A DNA stretch of 37,053 nucleotides, from the NCBI GenBank assembly GCA_964490725.1, contig CAZBDU010000053.1, positions 1 to 37,053 of the forward strand. The letters are read 5' to 3'. The position numbers and the translations under genes were made by a program. This document shows positions 15,501 through 23,785 of the stretch, piece after piece. This DNA is from CAZBDU01 sp964490725. Its GTDB lineage: Bacteria > Spirochaetota > Spirochaetia > SZUA-6 > DRHE01. The first letter of the stretch is position 1; the number at the start of each line of letters is the position of its first letter. The notes below the pieces were generated by a model. It was not told where the DNA came from. It saw only the letters and a list, made by a program, of their open reading frames with translations, and did no database searches.

Positions 15501-17090
15501 CTACCGGCCGGTCCGTTCGGAGTCCGAGGAGGTGCCGGCCTCCTCCTTCCCTGGACCCGGCTGCTCGGCCCGTTGCCCGGCCCTGGCCTTGCGCCGCTCC
15601 AGGGTACGCTTCTGGATGAACAGCGACCAGACGATGAAGAAGACCGTCAGAGCCATGAAGGCCGCCGAGATTGGCCTGCTGAACACCGGCAGGATGGACC
15701 CGTCGCTCAGGATCAGCGCCTGTACCAGTGAGGTCTCCAGCAGCGGCCCCAGGATGTAGCCCATCAGCAGCGGCGCCACCGGGAAGTTGAACTTCTTCAT
15801 CACGTAGCCCAGCAGCCCGAAAAAGATCATCACGTAGACGTCGAACAGGTTGCTGTTGGCGGTGAAAGCCCCGGCCAGACAGATCACCACCACCGTGGGG
15901 AAGAGGATGGCCCGGCTGATGGACAGCAGGCGCACGAACAGCCGCAGGCCTGCGGAAGCAATGAAAAAGTGCAGCACGTTGGCCACCATCAGCCCCACGA
16001 ACACCGCGTAGATGATGTCGCCGGACTTGACGAACAGGTCGGGGCCCGGGACCAGGCCGTGCACCAGGAACACCCCCAGCATGATGGCGGTGATGGCGTC
16101 GCCGGGAATGCCCAGGGTGAGAAGCGGGATGAGCGCCCCTCCGGTGACCGCGTTGTTGCCGGTCTCCGCGGCGAACACTCCCTCCAGCGAGCCCTTGCCG
16201 AACTCCTCGGGGTGCTTGGAGGAGTTGCGCGCCGCGCCGTAGGAGACGAAGGCCGAGATCGCCGAGCCGCTTCCGGGAAGAGCGCCGATGCCGATTCCGA
16301 TCAGGGTGGAGCGGGCGATGGTCGGGAAGTTGGCCTTGAGTTCCTTCCAGGAGACGTAGTTGTCCTCCCGGCGTTTGGAGATGGGCGCCACCACGTTCTC
16401 CTTCTGGCTGGCGGCCCTCTTCTCGATCTGCACCAGGAACTCGGAGACGGCGAATAGCCCGATCAGAAAGGGGAGGAAAGGGATGCCGCCGATCAGGTTG
16501 AACAGCCCCAGGGTGAAACGGGAGGCGCCGGAGATCGGGTCTGAGCCGATGGTGTGAAAGAAGATGCCCGCGAGGCCCGCGGCGATGCCCTTCAACTTGT
16601 GCTCGCTGGAGATCACCCCGATGGTGGACAGGGCGAAGAACACCAGAGCGAACTTCTCGGTAGGGCCGAACCTCAGGGCGAACCGGGCGATCTGGGCGGC
16701 GATGGTGATCAGCACCAGGTCGCTCACGAACTCCCCGATCACCGATCCGTAGATCGAGGCCCTGAGGGCCTTGCCCGCCTTGCCCTGCATGGCCATCGGG
16801 TAGCCGTCCATGCAGGTCACGGCGGCCGCCGGCGCCCCGGGGGTGTTGATCAGCACGGCGGAGATGGAGCCCCCATAGGTCCCGCCCTTGTAGACGCCCA
16901 CCAGCAGGCTGAGGCCCGCCACGGGAGACATGTAGAAGGTGATCGGCAGCAGCAGCGCCACCGTCATGGGCACGTTCAGCCCGGGGATGGCCCCGATGGT
17001 GATGCCGATGAACAGCCCCAGCGCCACTACCAGGATGTTTTCCAGGCTGAAGAAGAGCTGGATGGCGCCGAGCAGGTGGTGGGCGAACAT
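15501..17090 (-). CDS. tctA: Tripartite tricarboxylate transporter large permease TctA
   Basis: A 529-aa inner-membrane protein with about 12 membrane segments, the large subunit of a TTT-family secondary transporter that takes up carboxylates delivered by a periplasmic binding protein. Family motifs are GAIPGLNVPMTVALLLP near residue 35, YGGSISAVLINTPG, GIGIGALPGSGSAISAF and LGIPGDAITAIMLG. The C-terminal ~40 residues are a charged cytoplasmic tail. GAAGGGAG precedes the ATG. It begins 13 nt after the tctB stop, in the order tctC-tctB-tctA. Substrates of the family include citrate, other tri- and dicarboxylates and aromatic acids; sequence alone does not choose among them. Confidence 0.93.
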   Translation of the reverse strand: MFAHHLLGAIQLFFSLENILVVALGLFIGITIGAIPGLNVPMTVALLLPITFYMSPVAGLSLLVGVYKGGTYGGSISAVLINTPGAPAAAVTCMDGYPMAMQGKAGKALRASIYGSVIGEFVSDLVLITIAAQIARFALRFGPTEKFALVFFALSTIGVISSEHKLKGIAAGLAGIFFHTIGSDPISGASRFTLGLFNLIGGIPFLPFLIGLFAVSEFLVQIEKRAASQKENVVAPISKRREDNYVSWKELKANFPTIARSTLIGIGIGALPGSGSAISAFVSYGAARNSSKHPEEFGKGSLEGVFAAETGNNAVTGGALIPLLTLGIPGDAITAIMLGVFLVHGLVPGPDLFVKSGDIIYAVFVGLMVANVLHFFIASAGLRLFVRLLSISRAILFPTVVVICLAGAFTANSNLFDVYVMIFFGLLGYVMKKFNFPVAPLLMGYILGPLLETSLVQALILSDGSILPVFSRPISAAFMALTVFFIVWSLFIQKRTLERRKARAGQRAEQPGPGKEEAGTSSDSERTGR

Positions 17091-17103
17091 GGCGTGACTC
17101 CCT

Positions 17104-17577
17104 TCAGAAGAGGATGCCGTGGGGCAGCGGAATGCGGAAGAGCAGCTCGAAGAACAGCCAGGACACCACCGGGACCAGCACCAGCGTCAGGGCGATCTTC
17201 AGCGGGTTGCGGGAGCCGAACATCACCGCGTACAGACCCACGAACAGGGCGCTGGTGACCACGAACCCCAGCCGGGGGAAGAGCAGCGCGTAGGCCACCA
17301 GCAGCAGCACCGCCAGGCCCACCCGCAGGGTGCCGCCGCCGCTGAGGTTGGCGGGCCTGAGCAGCAACCGGGCCCGTTCCAGGAAGGAGTAGCCCATCAG
17401 TCCCGCGCCCACCAGGATCAGCGCCACGGCGATCACCGACGGGATGAACGCCGCCGACAGCTGCGTCTGCAGCCCCGGTACCTCCTGGACCTGGGAAGGG
17501 ACGAGCAGCAGGATGGCCGCCCCCAGGGCGGCCACCACTGCTCCTTCGATGAGAATCTTGGCCTGGGGCCTTCTCAC
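17104..17577 (-). CDS. tctB: Tripartite tricarboxylate transporter small permease TctB
   Basis: A 157-aa membrane protein with four hydrophobic segments, the small poorly conserved subunit of TTT transporters. The start is a GTG (17575-17577) whose last bases form the tctC stop (GTGA, 4-bp overlap), so translation is coupled. Segments are visible at GAVVAALGAAILLL, SVIAVALILVGAGLMGYSF, VGLAVLLLVAYALLF and a C-terminal pair around ALTLVLVPVVSWLFFELLF. Length and topology fit TctB. Identification rests on these and on the position between tctC and tctA. Confidence 0.88.
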   Translation of the reverse strand: MRRPQAKILIEGAVVAALGAAILLLVPSQVQEVPGLQTQLSAAFIPSVIAVALILVGAGLMGYSFLERARLLLRPANLSGGGTLRVGLAVLLLVAYALLFPRLGFVVTSALFVGLYAVMFGSRNPLKIALTLVLVPVVSWLFFELLFRIPLPHGILF

Positions 17578-18560
17578 TGCTTGAGTCCCATCTTCTCGAC
17601 GATCGCCAGGTTGCCTTCGTACTCGTTCTCCCAGATCCGGTAGAACTCCGCTCCGTAGCGTGGATTCATGCTCTCGCCGACCTTGTTCATCAGCGTGATG
17701 AAGTCCTTGTCCTCCATGACCTGGCGGAAGGTGGCGCGGAGCTTCTCCAGCACCGCCGGAGGCAGTCCCTTGGGTCCCGCGATTCCGGTGTAGGGGCTGG
17801 CCACCACGTTCCACCCCAACTCCGTGGCGGTGGGGGTGTCCGGCAGAGATTCGTCGCGCGCGTCGGCGAAGACCATCAACGCGTTCAGGCTACCGGCGTT
17901 GACGTGGGAAACGATGGTGGCCACGCTGGAGGTCATGGCGACGTCCACGTGTCCCCCCAAAGCGGCCTCCACGGCTTCGGCGTCATTTCCCACCGGAACG
18001 AACTTGAACTCCAGGCCGGCCCTGTCGGCCCAGCGCAGGAAGCCCAGCTGCGGCGCCTTGAGGGCCACACAGGCGTAGGTCACCTCTCCGGGATGGCTCT
18101 TGGCGTAGGAGACCAGCCCCTTCACGTCCTTCCAGGGGCGATCGGGCCTGGAGGCGATCACCATGGTGCTGGAGCCGATCTGCCCGATGGCATCGAAATC
18201 CAGCGCCCCGTAGGGGGCCTGTCCAAAGATCACCGGGAAGACGTTGGTGCCCGGGGTCATGGCGATCAGGGTATAGCCGTCCGGCCTGGCCTTGGCCACG
18301 AACTCACCGCCGATTACGCTGCCGCCTCCGGCCTTGTTCACCACCACCACCGGCTGCCCGAGGTACTTGGGCGCGATGCTGGCGTACATGCGGGCGTTGA
18401 TGTCGGTGCGCCCGCCGGCCGGCCAGGGTACGATCAGCTGGATCGCCTTGGCGGGGTACTCGCCGGCCGCTGCAGTCGCGGGGCTTTCGGCTCCTCCCTC
18501 CGCGGCCAGAAAGCCCAGCGGCAGAGCCAGAAGCAGGAGCGCCGCAAGCAGTTTCCTCAT
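17574..18560 (-). CDS. tctC: Tripartite tricarboxylate transporter substrate-binding protein TctC
   Basis: A 328-aa periplasmic binding protein of the Bug/TctC family, which captures a carboxylated ligand for the TctAB permease. A Sec signal occupies residues 1-20 (AALLLLALPLGFLAAE), followed by EGGAESP, a mature N-terminus common among spirochaetal binding proteins. Family motifs are YPAKAIQLIVPWPAGGRTD (ligand-site loop), VVNKAGGGSVIGG, and the central DPTPY-like region replaced by PYGALDFDAIGQIG. Length is typical. AGGAGGTT lies just upstream of the ATG and the promoter overlaps the stop of the enolase-like gene. The ligand is unknown; the upstream sulfatase and enolase-superfamily genes hint at a sugar-acid-like compound. 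Confidence 0.92.
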   Translation of the reverse strand: MRKLLAALLLLALPLGFLAAEGGAESPATAAAGEYPAKAIQLIVPWPAGGRTDINARMYASIAPKYLGQPVVVVNKAGGGSVIGGEFVAKARPDGYTLIAMTPGTNVFPVIFGQAPYGALDFDAIGQIGSSTMVIASRPDRPWKDVKGLVSYAKSHPGEVTYACVALKAPQLGFLRWADRAGLEFKFVPVGNDAEAVEAALGGHVDVAMTSSVATIVSHVNAGSLNALMVFADARDESLPDTPTATELGWNVVASPYTGIAGPKGLPPAVLEKLRATFRQVMEDKDFITLMNKVGESMNPRYGAEFYRIWENEYEGNLAIVEKMGLKQ

Positions 18561-18589
18561 TGTGAACCTCCTAGAAATCGTTTGCCTTC

Positions 18590-18618
18590 AGGGTACGGGA
18601 TGGGGCCACTGTGGTCAA
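18590..18618 (-). promoter_or_regulatory. Predicted promoter of tctCBA
   Basis: On the minus strand TTGACC (18613-18618), a 17-bp spacer and TACCCT (18590-18595). The -35 overlaps the TGA of the upstream enolase-like gene. The leader is about 23 nt and contains AGGAGGTT. The transporter can thus be expressed alone or by read-through from the sulfatase operon. Confidence 0.55.
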
Positions 18619-19931
18619 CGTCGTAGCGGCGGGCGGCGGCCGGCCGCATCTTCAGCCTCTCCCCACACCAGCCGCTCGTAGTGGCCGGCCGGCAGGAAGA
18701 TCCCCCCCGCGACGGCATGATAGGGCTCCTCCAGGCGGAACAACCCCTCCTGCGCCGCCATCCAGGCAGCCCCGGCGCAGGGGTGATCCGCCACCAGCTC
18801 GCTCCACCGGCGGTAGTTCTGCGCGCCGTTGGATTCCAGCAGTCCGCAGGACAGGCCCGGGAAGGCCGGCAGCCGCGAGGCGACGTTGCGGTTCCACTCC
18901 AGCAGCAGGGGCACGCAGGCGGAGTCCGCCACGAAGCAGGGCACCCCGCGGCGGGACGCCTCGGCGGCCATGAGCAGGCTCATGCTGAGGGTCTTGCCCG
19001 CCGGTTTCAGCGCCACCGCGCCGTAGCCCAGCTCGAAGCGGTCGGCCACCTCGGCGGGCCCGTGCAGGCTCTCGTCCGCAGCCACCCTCACCGGCAGGTC
19101 CCCGACCTCGATCCGGGAGTCCTCCGCAAAGGGCTCCTCCAGCAGCGCCACCTGCTCCAGCATGCCCTGCCGCGCCACTGCCTCGAGGAGCCGCTCCAGG
19201 GTGGCCCGGTCGGGGTAGCGGCCGTTGGCGTCCAGGTAGTAGCGGAGCCTGCCGTCGGGGGTGTGCGGGGTGCGAACCTCCCGCAGGCGCCGGTGCAGGC
19301 TCGAAAGGCGCTCCAGGTCGCGCTGCAGCATCTCCCGGGGCGTTCCGGGATGGCCGATCTTGATCTTCAGAAAGAAGTGCCCGCCCCGCGCCAGCTCCAC
19401 CACTTCGGAGACGGGGGTGTTGTAGGTCACCAGGGGGACGTGGGCCAGCAGGCGCTGAGGGCTTTCCAGCCCTGCGGCCAGCTCCGCGGGGACCATCTCC
19501 TCGAAGCGGCGGGCGCCGCGCAGGGCGGCATAGAGCTTCCACAGCGCCAGGTCCAGGCAGACCAGGCTGTTCAGGGTGAAGGTGGGCCGCAGCTCCCTGC
19601 GCCCGGTGAGCTCCTGCCCCAGGGCGTGGACCTCGGGAAGAACCGCCTGCAGCGCCTCGAGGGGGTCGCGGAAGGAGCGGCCCCTGAGCAGCCGCGCTCC
19701 GCGCTCCGCCATGGCGGCCATGATGACGTTGCCTCCGGTCTCCGAGAAGTCGAAGAAGACCCGGGGGTCCGACCACAACACCGCGCTTCCCCCGATGGCA
19801 GTGTGGCGCCCGCCTCCGGCCACCAGGGACAGCACGTTGATCCACTTCTCGGTGAAGAACCCGCCCTTGAAGTGGAAGGGGCGCAGCAGCGCCTCCCGTT
19901 CGACGGCGAACCGGTACTCCTGGAACTCCAT
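18615..19931 (-). CDS. Enolase-superfamily enzyme, MLE-like (epimerase / lactonizing / dehydratase type)
   Basis: A 438-aa member of the mandelate racemase/muconate lactonizing enzyme group of the enolase superfamily, which abstracts a proton alpha to a carboxylate. Visible catalytic positions are Lys189-x-Lys191 (FLKIKIG), metal ligands Asp234 (YYLDANG), Glu265/266 (LLEEPF) and Asp286-Glu287 (AADES), and Lys309 (ALKPAGK) at the end of the sixth strand. The paired Lys residues fit the MLE-like subgroup rather than His-Asp sugar-acid dehydratases. The protein is longer than the usual ~370 aa, mainly from an enlarged N-terminal cap and a C-terminal extension. It starts 8 nt after the DUF3604 stop, so the genes form an operon. 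The substrate is not known. Confidence 0.8.
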   Translation of the reverse strand: MEFQEYRFAVEREALLRPFHFKGGFFTEKWINVLSLVAGGGRHTAIGGSAVLWSDPRVFFDFSETGGNVIMAAMAERGARLLRGRSFRDPLEALQAVLPEVHALGQELTGRRELRPTFTLNSLVCLDLALWKLYAALRGARRFEEMVPAELAAGLESPQRLLAHVPLVTYNTPVSEVVELARGGHFFLKIKIGHPGTPREMLQRDLERLSSLHRRLREVRTPHTPDGRLRYYLDANGRYPDRATLERLLEAVARQGMLEQVALLEEPFAEDSRIEVGDLPVRVAADESLHGPAEVADRFELGYGAVALKPAGKTLSMSLLMAAEASRRGVPCFVADSACVPLLLEWNRNVASRLPAFPGLSCGLLESNGAQNYRRWSELVADHPCAGAAWMAAQEGLFRLEEPYHAVAGGIFLPAGHYERLVWGEAEDAAGRRPPLRR

Positions 19932-19939
19932 CTCCGGGC

Positions 19940-21430
19940 TCAGCCCACCCAGATGGGGCTGGTCCAGGCCCAGTGGTTGTTGTGCTGCCGGACCCGGACG
20001 AAGTACGCCTCCGGCCCGGCAGCGGGGCGGGTGTCCTCCCAGCGCACCCGGGCGCTGGACTCCTCGGGTCCCACCAGCCGGTGGATCACGAAGCTCTCCG
20101 AGGTGAAGACCCCGGTGAAGGTGACGCGGTTGTCCCTCAGGAGCTCCCGCACCGGCACCTCCACGGTCATCGCCGCGGGCTTGCGCAGCTCGATCTCCAG
20201 CACCGCCTCCGCATCCGCCTCCAGGTCCAGGACCACCGCCTTGGTGGGATCCTCCAGGTAGGCCTGCCTGCGGGAGGTGAAGGAGCTGAGCCGGATCTCC
20301 CGCTCGCCCGTCTGCCGGGCCCGGTCCCTGAGCTCCTCCACGTAGGGTCCGGACTGGAAGCAGCGGTCCAGCCCCAGGAAGCGCCCCTTTCGGATGCGCA
20401 CGCTCATTTCCCAGCTGCAGACCCGCTCCAGGTCCAGCGCGGACCAGGGGCCCCAGCCGTACTGGATGCGGCAGCGGGCGCGTCCCGGCAGGCTCAGGGG
20501 CTGAGCGAGGTCCTCCGGGAAGAAGCGCTGGATGGTGCGCCCGGAGCGCACCAGCTCGATCATCTCGATGGGCTCCGGGCTGGAGGCCGCCACCTCCACT
20601 CCCCGCTCCGGGGTGGCGGGCAGCTCCGCGCCCATGGGCGCGCCGTTGAGGCTGAACTGCACCCCGATGCGGTCCCCGGTGACGGCGACGGTCCTGCGGG
20701 CCCGGATGGCCTCCATCAGGGCGGAGCGGGTGAGCTCCGGCGCCCACACGCCCACCACCCCCTCGCCGTAGGCCCCAGGATAGCCGAAGTGGTCGTCCGT
20801 GGAGGCCACGAAGCCGAAGCGCAGCCCCCGCTCCAGCTGGAAGGTCACAGTGTTGGAGGCGGAGCGGCCGCCGTTGGAGTGAAGGATCATCGGGTAGGGG
20901 GCGCGGTCCGAGAAGGTGCAGCCATGCTCGGAGAAGATCTCCACCACCGGGCTGACCCGGGGGTCGAAGTGGTCCCAGTTGGCCCCCCGCCAGCCGCGGG
21001 CATAAGCCACATGGTGGGGGATGGCCAGCGCCCCCTTCTGCAGCGCGAAGGCCAGGAGCTTGCTGGGGTGATCCGGCAGGAACAGCTCGCTCTGGTCTTC
21101 CGGAAAGATGAGGCAGTAGTCGCCAAAGGCGCTGGAATGCCATTCGTAGCCCAGGAACGCCGCGAAATCGCCGTGGTTGGCCTCCTGGATCATGGCACGG
21201 GTCTTGGGCCAATGCCTGGTGTGGGCTTCGAAGCCCTTGACCCAGTGCATGTGCCTGTCTGCCGGCATGAGCGGCATATCGTGCCAGGAGGCGTGCCCCG
21301 TGAAGGCAAAGAAATCCAGGTGCTCGCGGGCCACCTCGATGGAGCGTGCCAGAGAGCCCTTGGCGTAGCCCACGGCGTTGTGATTGTGCAGGTCGCCCCA
21401 GAAGAGGCGCATCCCGTCGAATGCGGACAT
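19940..21430 (-). CDS. DUF3604 / PHP-like metal-dependent protein
   Basis: A 496-aa protein of the DUF3604 type, with a PHP-like metal-binding fold. Metal-site motifs appear in order: GDLHNHN near residue 12, FTGHASWHD, FLGYEWHS, PHHVAYARG, VEIFSEHG and STDDHFGYPG. The C-terminal half is beta-rich and ends in NNHWAWTSPIWVG, typical of this family. No signal peptide is seen. The biochemical role of DUF3604 is not established; the metal site suggests hydrolysis, perhaps of a phospho- or other ester. The ATG at 21430 is preceded by GGGAGGG. It lies between the sulfatase and the enolase-superfamily gene, both close by on the same strand. Confidence 0.8.
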   Translation of the reverse strand: MSAFDGMRLFWGDLHNHNAVGYAKGSLARSIEVAREHLDFFAFTGHASWHDMPLMPADRHMHWVKGFEAHTRHWPKTRAMIQEANHGDFAAFLGYEWHSSAFGDYCLIFPEDQSELFLPDHPSKLLAFALQKGALAIPHHVAYARGWRGANWDHFDPRVSPVVEIFSEHGCTFSDRAPYPMILHSNGGRSASNTVTFQLERGLRFGFVASTDDHFGYPGAYGEGVVGVWAPELTRSALMEAIRARRTVAVTGDRIGVQFSLNGAPMGAELPATPERGVEVAASSPEPIEMIELVRSGRTIQRFFPEDLAQPLSLPGRARCRIQYGWGPWSALDLERVCSWEMSVRIRKGRFLGLDRCFQSGPYVEELRDRARQTGEREIRLSSFTSRRQAYLEDPTKAVVLDLEADAEAVLEIELRKPAAMTVEVPVRELLRDNRVTFTGVFTSESFVIHRLVGPEESSARVRWEDTRPAAGPEAYFVRVRQHNNHWAWTSPIWVG

Positions 21431-21478
21431 GGGTCCCTCCCCATCCTTCTGTCCTGTCCTCAAGGCCGCGGCGGGCGG

Positions 21479-23053
21479 CTACAGGCCCGCGAACCCCTCT
21501 GCGGCCAGGGTCTGCCGGATGGCCGCGAAACAGCTCTCGCGGCCCGGATCGGATGCGTGCCGTCCGCCCCCGAAGCGGCGGCCCCCGCTGTGCGCCACCA
21601 GGTGGCGCCCGAAGGCGGCGGCCAGCACNNNNNNNNNNGGGGGGGGGGCGGCTAAACCGGCGGGGGGGCCGGTTGGGGCGGCGGGCGGCCGGCGGCCGAG
21701 GCGGCGCCCCCGGCTGTGCGCCAGCAGGTGGCGCACGATGGCGGCGGACAGCTCCTCCCTCACCTCGCGGAACGCGGGGTCCCGGAAGTGATTGTGCACC
21801 TCCAGGGGCCGCTCCTCCAGGTCGTAGAGCTCTCCGTCCCCGTCGTCGCACAGGACCAGCTTGTGGCGGTCGGTGCGCACCATGACGCTTCCGTCCAGCT
21901 CGCTGAAGGCCCGGTCCTTGCCCGCGCCGCCGGGCTCCTTCAACAGCGGGCTCAAGTCCCTGCCCTGGAGGTGGTCCGGCGCCGGAAGACCCGCCCGGGC
22001 CAGAAAGGCGGCATGGAGGTCCAGCCAGTCCACGAACGCCTGGCAGCGCCTGCCGGCGGCCGCCCCCGGGGCGCGCACCAGCAAGGGCACCATCAGGGAG
22101 CTCTCGTAGTAGGTCCCCTTGAAGGGTAGCCCGTGGTCCCCCAGGTGGTCGCCGTGATCCGAGGAGAAGACCACCACGGTGTTCTCGGTGAGCCCGTGGC
22201 GGTCCAGCACCTCCAGGATCCTGCCGATCTGCCGGTCCACCAGGGTCACCAGGGCAAGATAATGCTCCCGCATCCGGCGGACCACCGCCGGGCTCAAGGC
22301 GGCGTAGTTGGTCAGGTAAAGCGGATTGTCCCGGAAGAAGGGGATGATCCCCCGTTGGTAGGCGGGTTTGCCGGCCAGCTCCGCCGCGGAGCCTACCGCC
22401 TCCGGCACCGGGGCGTCCCGGTACAGTCCCGCCAGGCTCTCGGGCGGGTCGTAGGGGTCGTGGGGGCTGTTGAAGGAGACCCAGGCGAAGAAGGGCTGCC
22501 CCCCCTGGCTTTCCAGCCAGCGCACCGCCTGCTGGCCGATGAAGCTGTCCACGTGCAGCTCCTCCGGCAGGTCGCTCACCATGGCGCCCAGCCACTCCCC
22601 GTAGCCAGCCAGTTCCGCCGGGTGGCGCCGGCGGCGCCCGTGGCGCTCCAGGAAGCGGGTGTAGTCGTCGGGGCGGAAAAAATGGCGCTTGTCCTCCGCG
22701 CTCACCCGGTAGTCGAACCCCTCCCGGTTGTCCCAGGGGTGGAAGTGCATCTTGCCGATCGCCGCGGTGCGGTAGCCGGCTTCGCCCAACAGGCGGGCAA
22801 TGGTGGGCGAGCCCGGCCGCAGCCAGCGGAAGTTGTTGGGTACCCCGGTCACGTGCGGATACTGGCCCGTCATGAAGGAAGCCCGGGCGGGCTGGCATAT
22901 GGGGGACACCGAGGTGCAGCGGTCGAAGACCACCCCTTCCCGGGCCAGCCGGTCCAGGGCGGGCGCCCGGACGAACTCTAGGCCGTAGCAGGGCAGGAAG
23001 TCCCGCCGCTGCTGATCCGTGGTGATGAACAGGATGTTGGGACGATCCGCCAT
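21479..23053 (-). CDS. Type I sulfatase, Cys-type, with an assembly gap in the C-terminal region
   Basis: About 524 aa as assembled. It hydrolyses a sulfate ester using a formylglycine made from Cys53 in CQPARASFMTG (C-x-P-x-R). Other active-site elements are TTDQQR (Asp13), GKMHFHP, FNSPHDPYDPPE and SSDHGDHLGDHG. There is no signal peptide, so it should act in the cytoplasm on imported substrate. The start ATG lies 9 bases after a TAGAGT -10 box. The C-terminus is unreliable: ten Ns at 21629-21638 sit between two similar ~54-bp copies, giving a duplicated peptide (RHLLAHSRGRR / RHLVAHSGGRR). The reading frame through the gap may be accidental. It is the first gene of the cluster that continues with DUF3604, enolase-like and Tct genes. 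A matching maturase lies at 35989-36930. Confidence 0.88.
   Translation of the reverse strand: MADRPNILFITTDQQRRDFLPCYGLEFVRAPALDRLAREGVVFDRCTSVSPICQPARASFMTGQYPHVTGVPNNFRWLRPGSPTIARLLGEAGYRTAAIGKMHFHPWDNREGFDYRVSAEDKRHFFRPDDYTRFLERHGRRRRHPAELAGYGEWLGAMVSDLPEELHVDSFIGQQAVRWLESQGGQPFFAWVSFNSPHDPYDPPESLAGLYRDAPVPEAVGSAAELAGKPAYQRGIIPFFRDNPLYLTNYAALSPAVVRRMREHYLALVTLVDRQIGRILEVLDRHGLTENTVVVFSSDHGDHLGDHGLPFKGTYYESSLMVPLLVRAPGAAAGRRCQAFVDWLDLHAAFLARAGLPAPDHLQGRDLSPLLKEPGGAGKDRAFSELDGSVMVRTDRHKLVLCDDGDGELYDLEERPLEVHNHFRDPAFREVREELSAAIVRHLLAHSRGRRLGRRPPAAPTGPPAGLAAPPXXXXVLAAAFGRHLVAHSGGRRFGGGRHASDPGRESCFAAIRQTLAAEGFAGL
21575..21754. repeat. Two imperfect 54-bp copies flanking the gap
   Basis: 21575-21628 and 21701-21754 differ at roughly seven or eight positions. 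The stretch between them holds the Ns and a low-complexity G/C run. It could be an unmerged contig overlap with poor-quality ends, or a real internal duplication. Confidence 0.7.
21629..21638. other. Assembly gap (10 Ns)
   Basis: Ten Ns inside the sulfatase gene, next to a run of ten or more Gs. The true size of the gap is unknown. Confidence 0.98.
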
Positions 23054-23062
23054 GGCCCCCCA

Positions 23063-23092
23063 ACTCTACGCGGATTGGGCGCGGGGTGTCAA
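23063..23092 (-). promoter_or_regulatory. Predicted leaderless promoter of the sulfatase operon
   Basis: On the minus strand TTGACA (23087-23092), an 18-bp spacer and TAGAGT (23063-23068). The -10 ends 9 bases before the ATG at 23053. The run of Gs between could pair weakly with 16S rRNA but lies too close to the predicted transcription start to serve as a normal ribosome site. Confidence 0.55.
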
Positions 23093-23103
23093 ACCGCACC
23101 GCC

Positions 23104-23161
23104 GGGCGCTCTGCCGGGGACGGGCGCTCTGCCGGGCGCTGCCGGGGACGGGCGCGCTGCC
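23104..23161. repeat. Tandem GC-rich repeat, about 28-30 bp unit, two copies
   Basis: Copy one is 23104-23133 and copy two 23134-23161, differing by a 2-bp deletion and one substitution. Each unit itself contains GGGCGC...TGCC twice, so it is a compound repeat. It fills the space between the end of the 23165-23785 gene and the sulfatase promoter. Confidence 0.7.
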
Positions 23162-23164
23162 GCC

Positions 23165-23785
23165 TCAGGGGCCGCCGGAGCCCCCGGTGCGCCGCCTTGC
23201 GCTGCTGCGACGGATCTCCTCCAGCAGCGCGCGGGCCACGGGAGCGGCCAGCACTGCGGCGAAGCAGCCGAACGCGGCGGCCCCCGCCGCCGGCGCTCCG
23301 CCGCTTCTCTGCAGCTGGTTCACCAGGAGCAGGCTGGCGCTGGCGGCCACCAGCCCGCCCGCGGCGGTATCCATCAGGTCCCTCCAGGAAGGGTCGCCGA
23401 ATCCGGCCGCATCGACGGTCTCCTTGACCAGTCCGGCGGCCAGGGCCGAGACGAACCCCGTGCCCGCCACCAGGTACGGAGCCTGCGGCCGTGCCCCGAC
23501 GGGGGGGTAGACCAGGGCCTCGGCCACCAGGCAGGAGGAGACCCCAGCCAGAAAATGCAGCAGCCGGTCATCGCCGGAGGCGGGCGGCCGGAGGGCGGAG
23601 GCGTCGCGCCGCTGGGCCGCCTCTGCGGGGCCTGAGGCGGGGGTAGGGTCAGCGCGCAGCACGACCGCGCCCGTTCGGACCGCCGCCCCGCCGTGCGGCT
23701 CAGCCGGGCAGGGGAAGACCCTTCGCGCGGGCAGGGCGGCCGCCAGCAGGGCGCCCAGCAGAAGCAGGCGGACGGTGCGGCTCAC
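23165..23785 (-). CDS. Putative exported or membrane protein, DUF2279/YfiM-like
   Basis: A 206-aa protein with an N-terminal hydrophobic segment (LLLLGALLAAALPA) and further hydrophobic stretches. The middle resembles the YfiM/DUF2279 pattern: DDRLLHFLAGVSS, then GTGFVSALAAGLVKETVD, then DPSWRDLMDTAAGGLVAA, where family members have D-K-x-x-H, a GKE-like helix and S-x-x-D-L-x-x-D. The match is by motif shape only. The start is a GTG overlapping the dinB stop (GTGA, 4 bp), so it is the last gene of the dinB operon and translationally coupled. The C-terminus is Arg/Ser/Gly-rich. Function unknown; probably in the cell envelope. Confidence 0.6.
   Translation of the reverse strand: MSRTVRLLLLGALLAAALPARRVFPCPAEPHGGAAVRTGAVVLRADPTPASGPAEAAQRRDASALRPPASGDDRLLHFLAGVSSCLVAEALVYPPVGARPQAPYLVAGTGFVSALAAGLVKETVDAAGFGDPSWRDLMDTAAGGLVAASASLLLVNQLQRSGGAPAAGAAAFGCFAAVLAAPVARALLEEIRRSSARRRTGGSGGP

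Noticed and set aside
21639..21720. Long G/C runs next to the Ns as a biological repeat or G-quadruplex
   Set aside because: Position against an assembly gap and similarity between the gap flanks make a low-quality contig end the simpler explanation.
18615..23099. A 1494-codon open frame on the minus strand that looks like one giant gene
   Set aside because: Only its last 438 codons (from 19931) are real, as the enolase-superfamily gene. The rest is out of frame with the DUF3604 and sulfatase genes and is rich in Pro/Gly/Arg, as expected of a shadow in GC-rich DNA.
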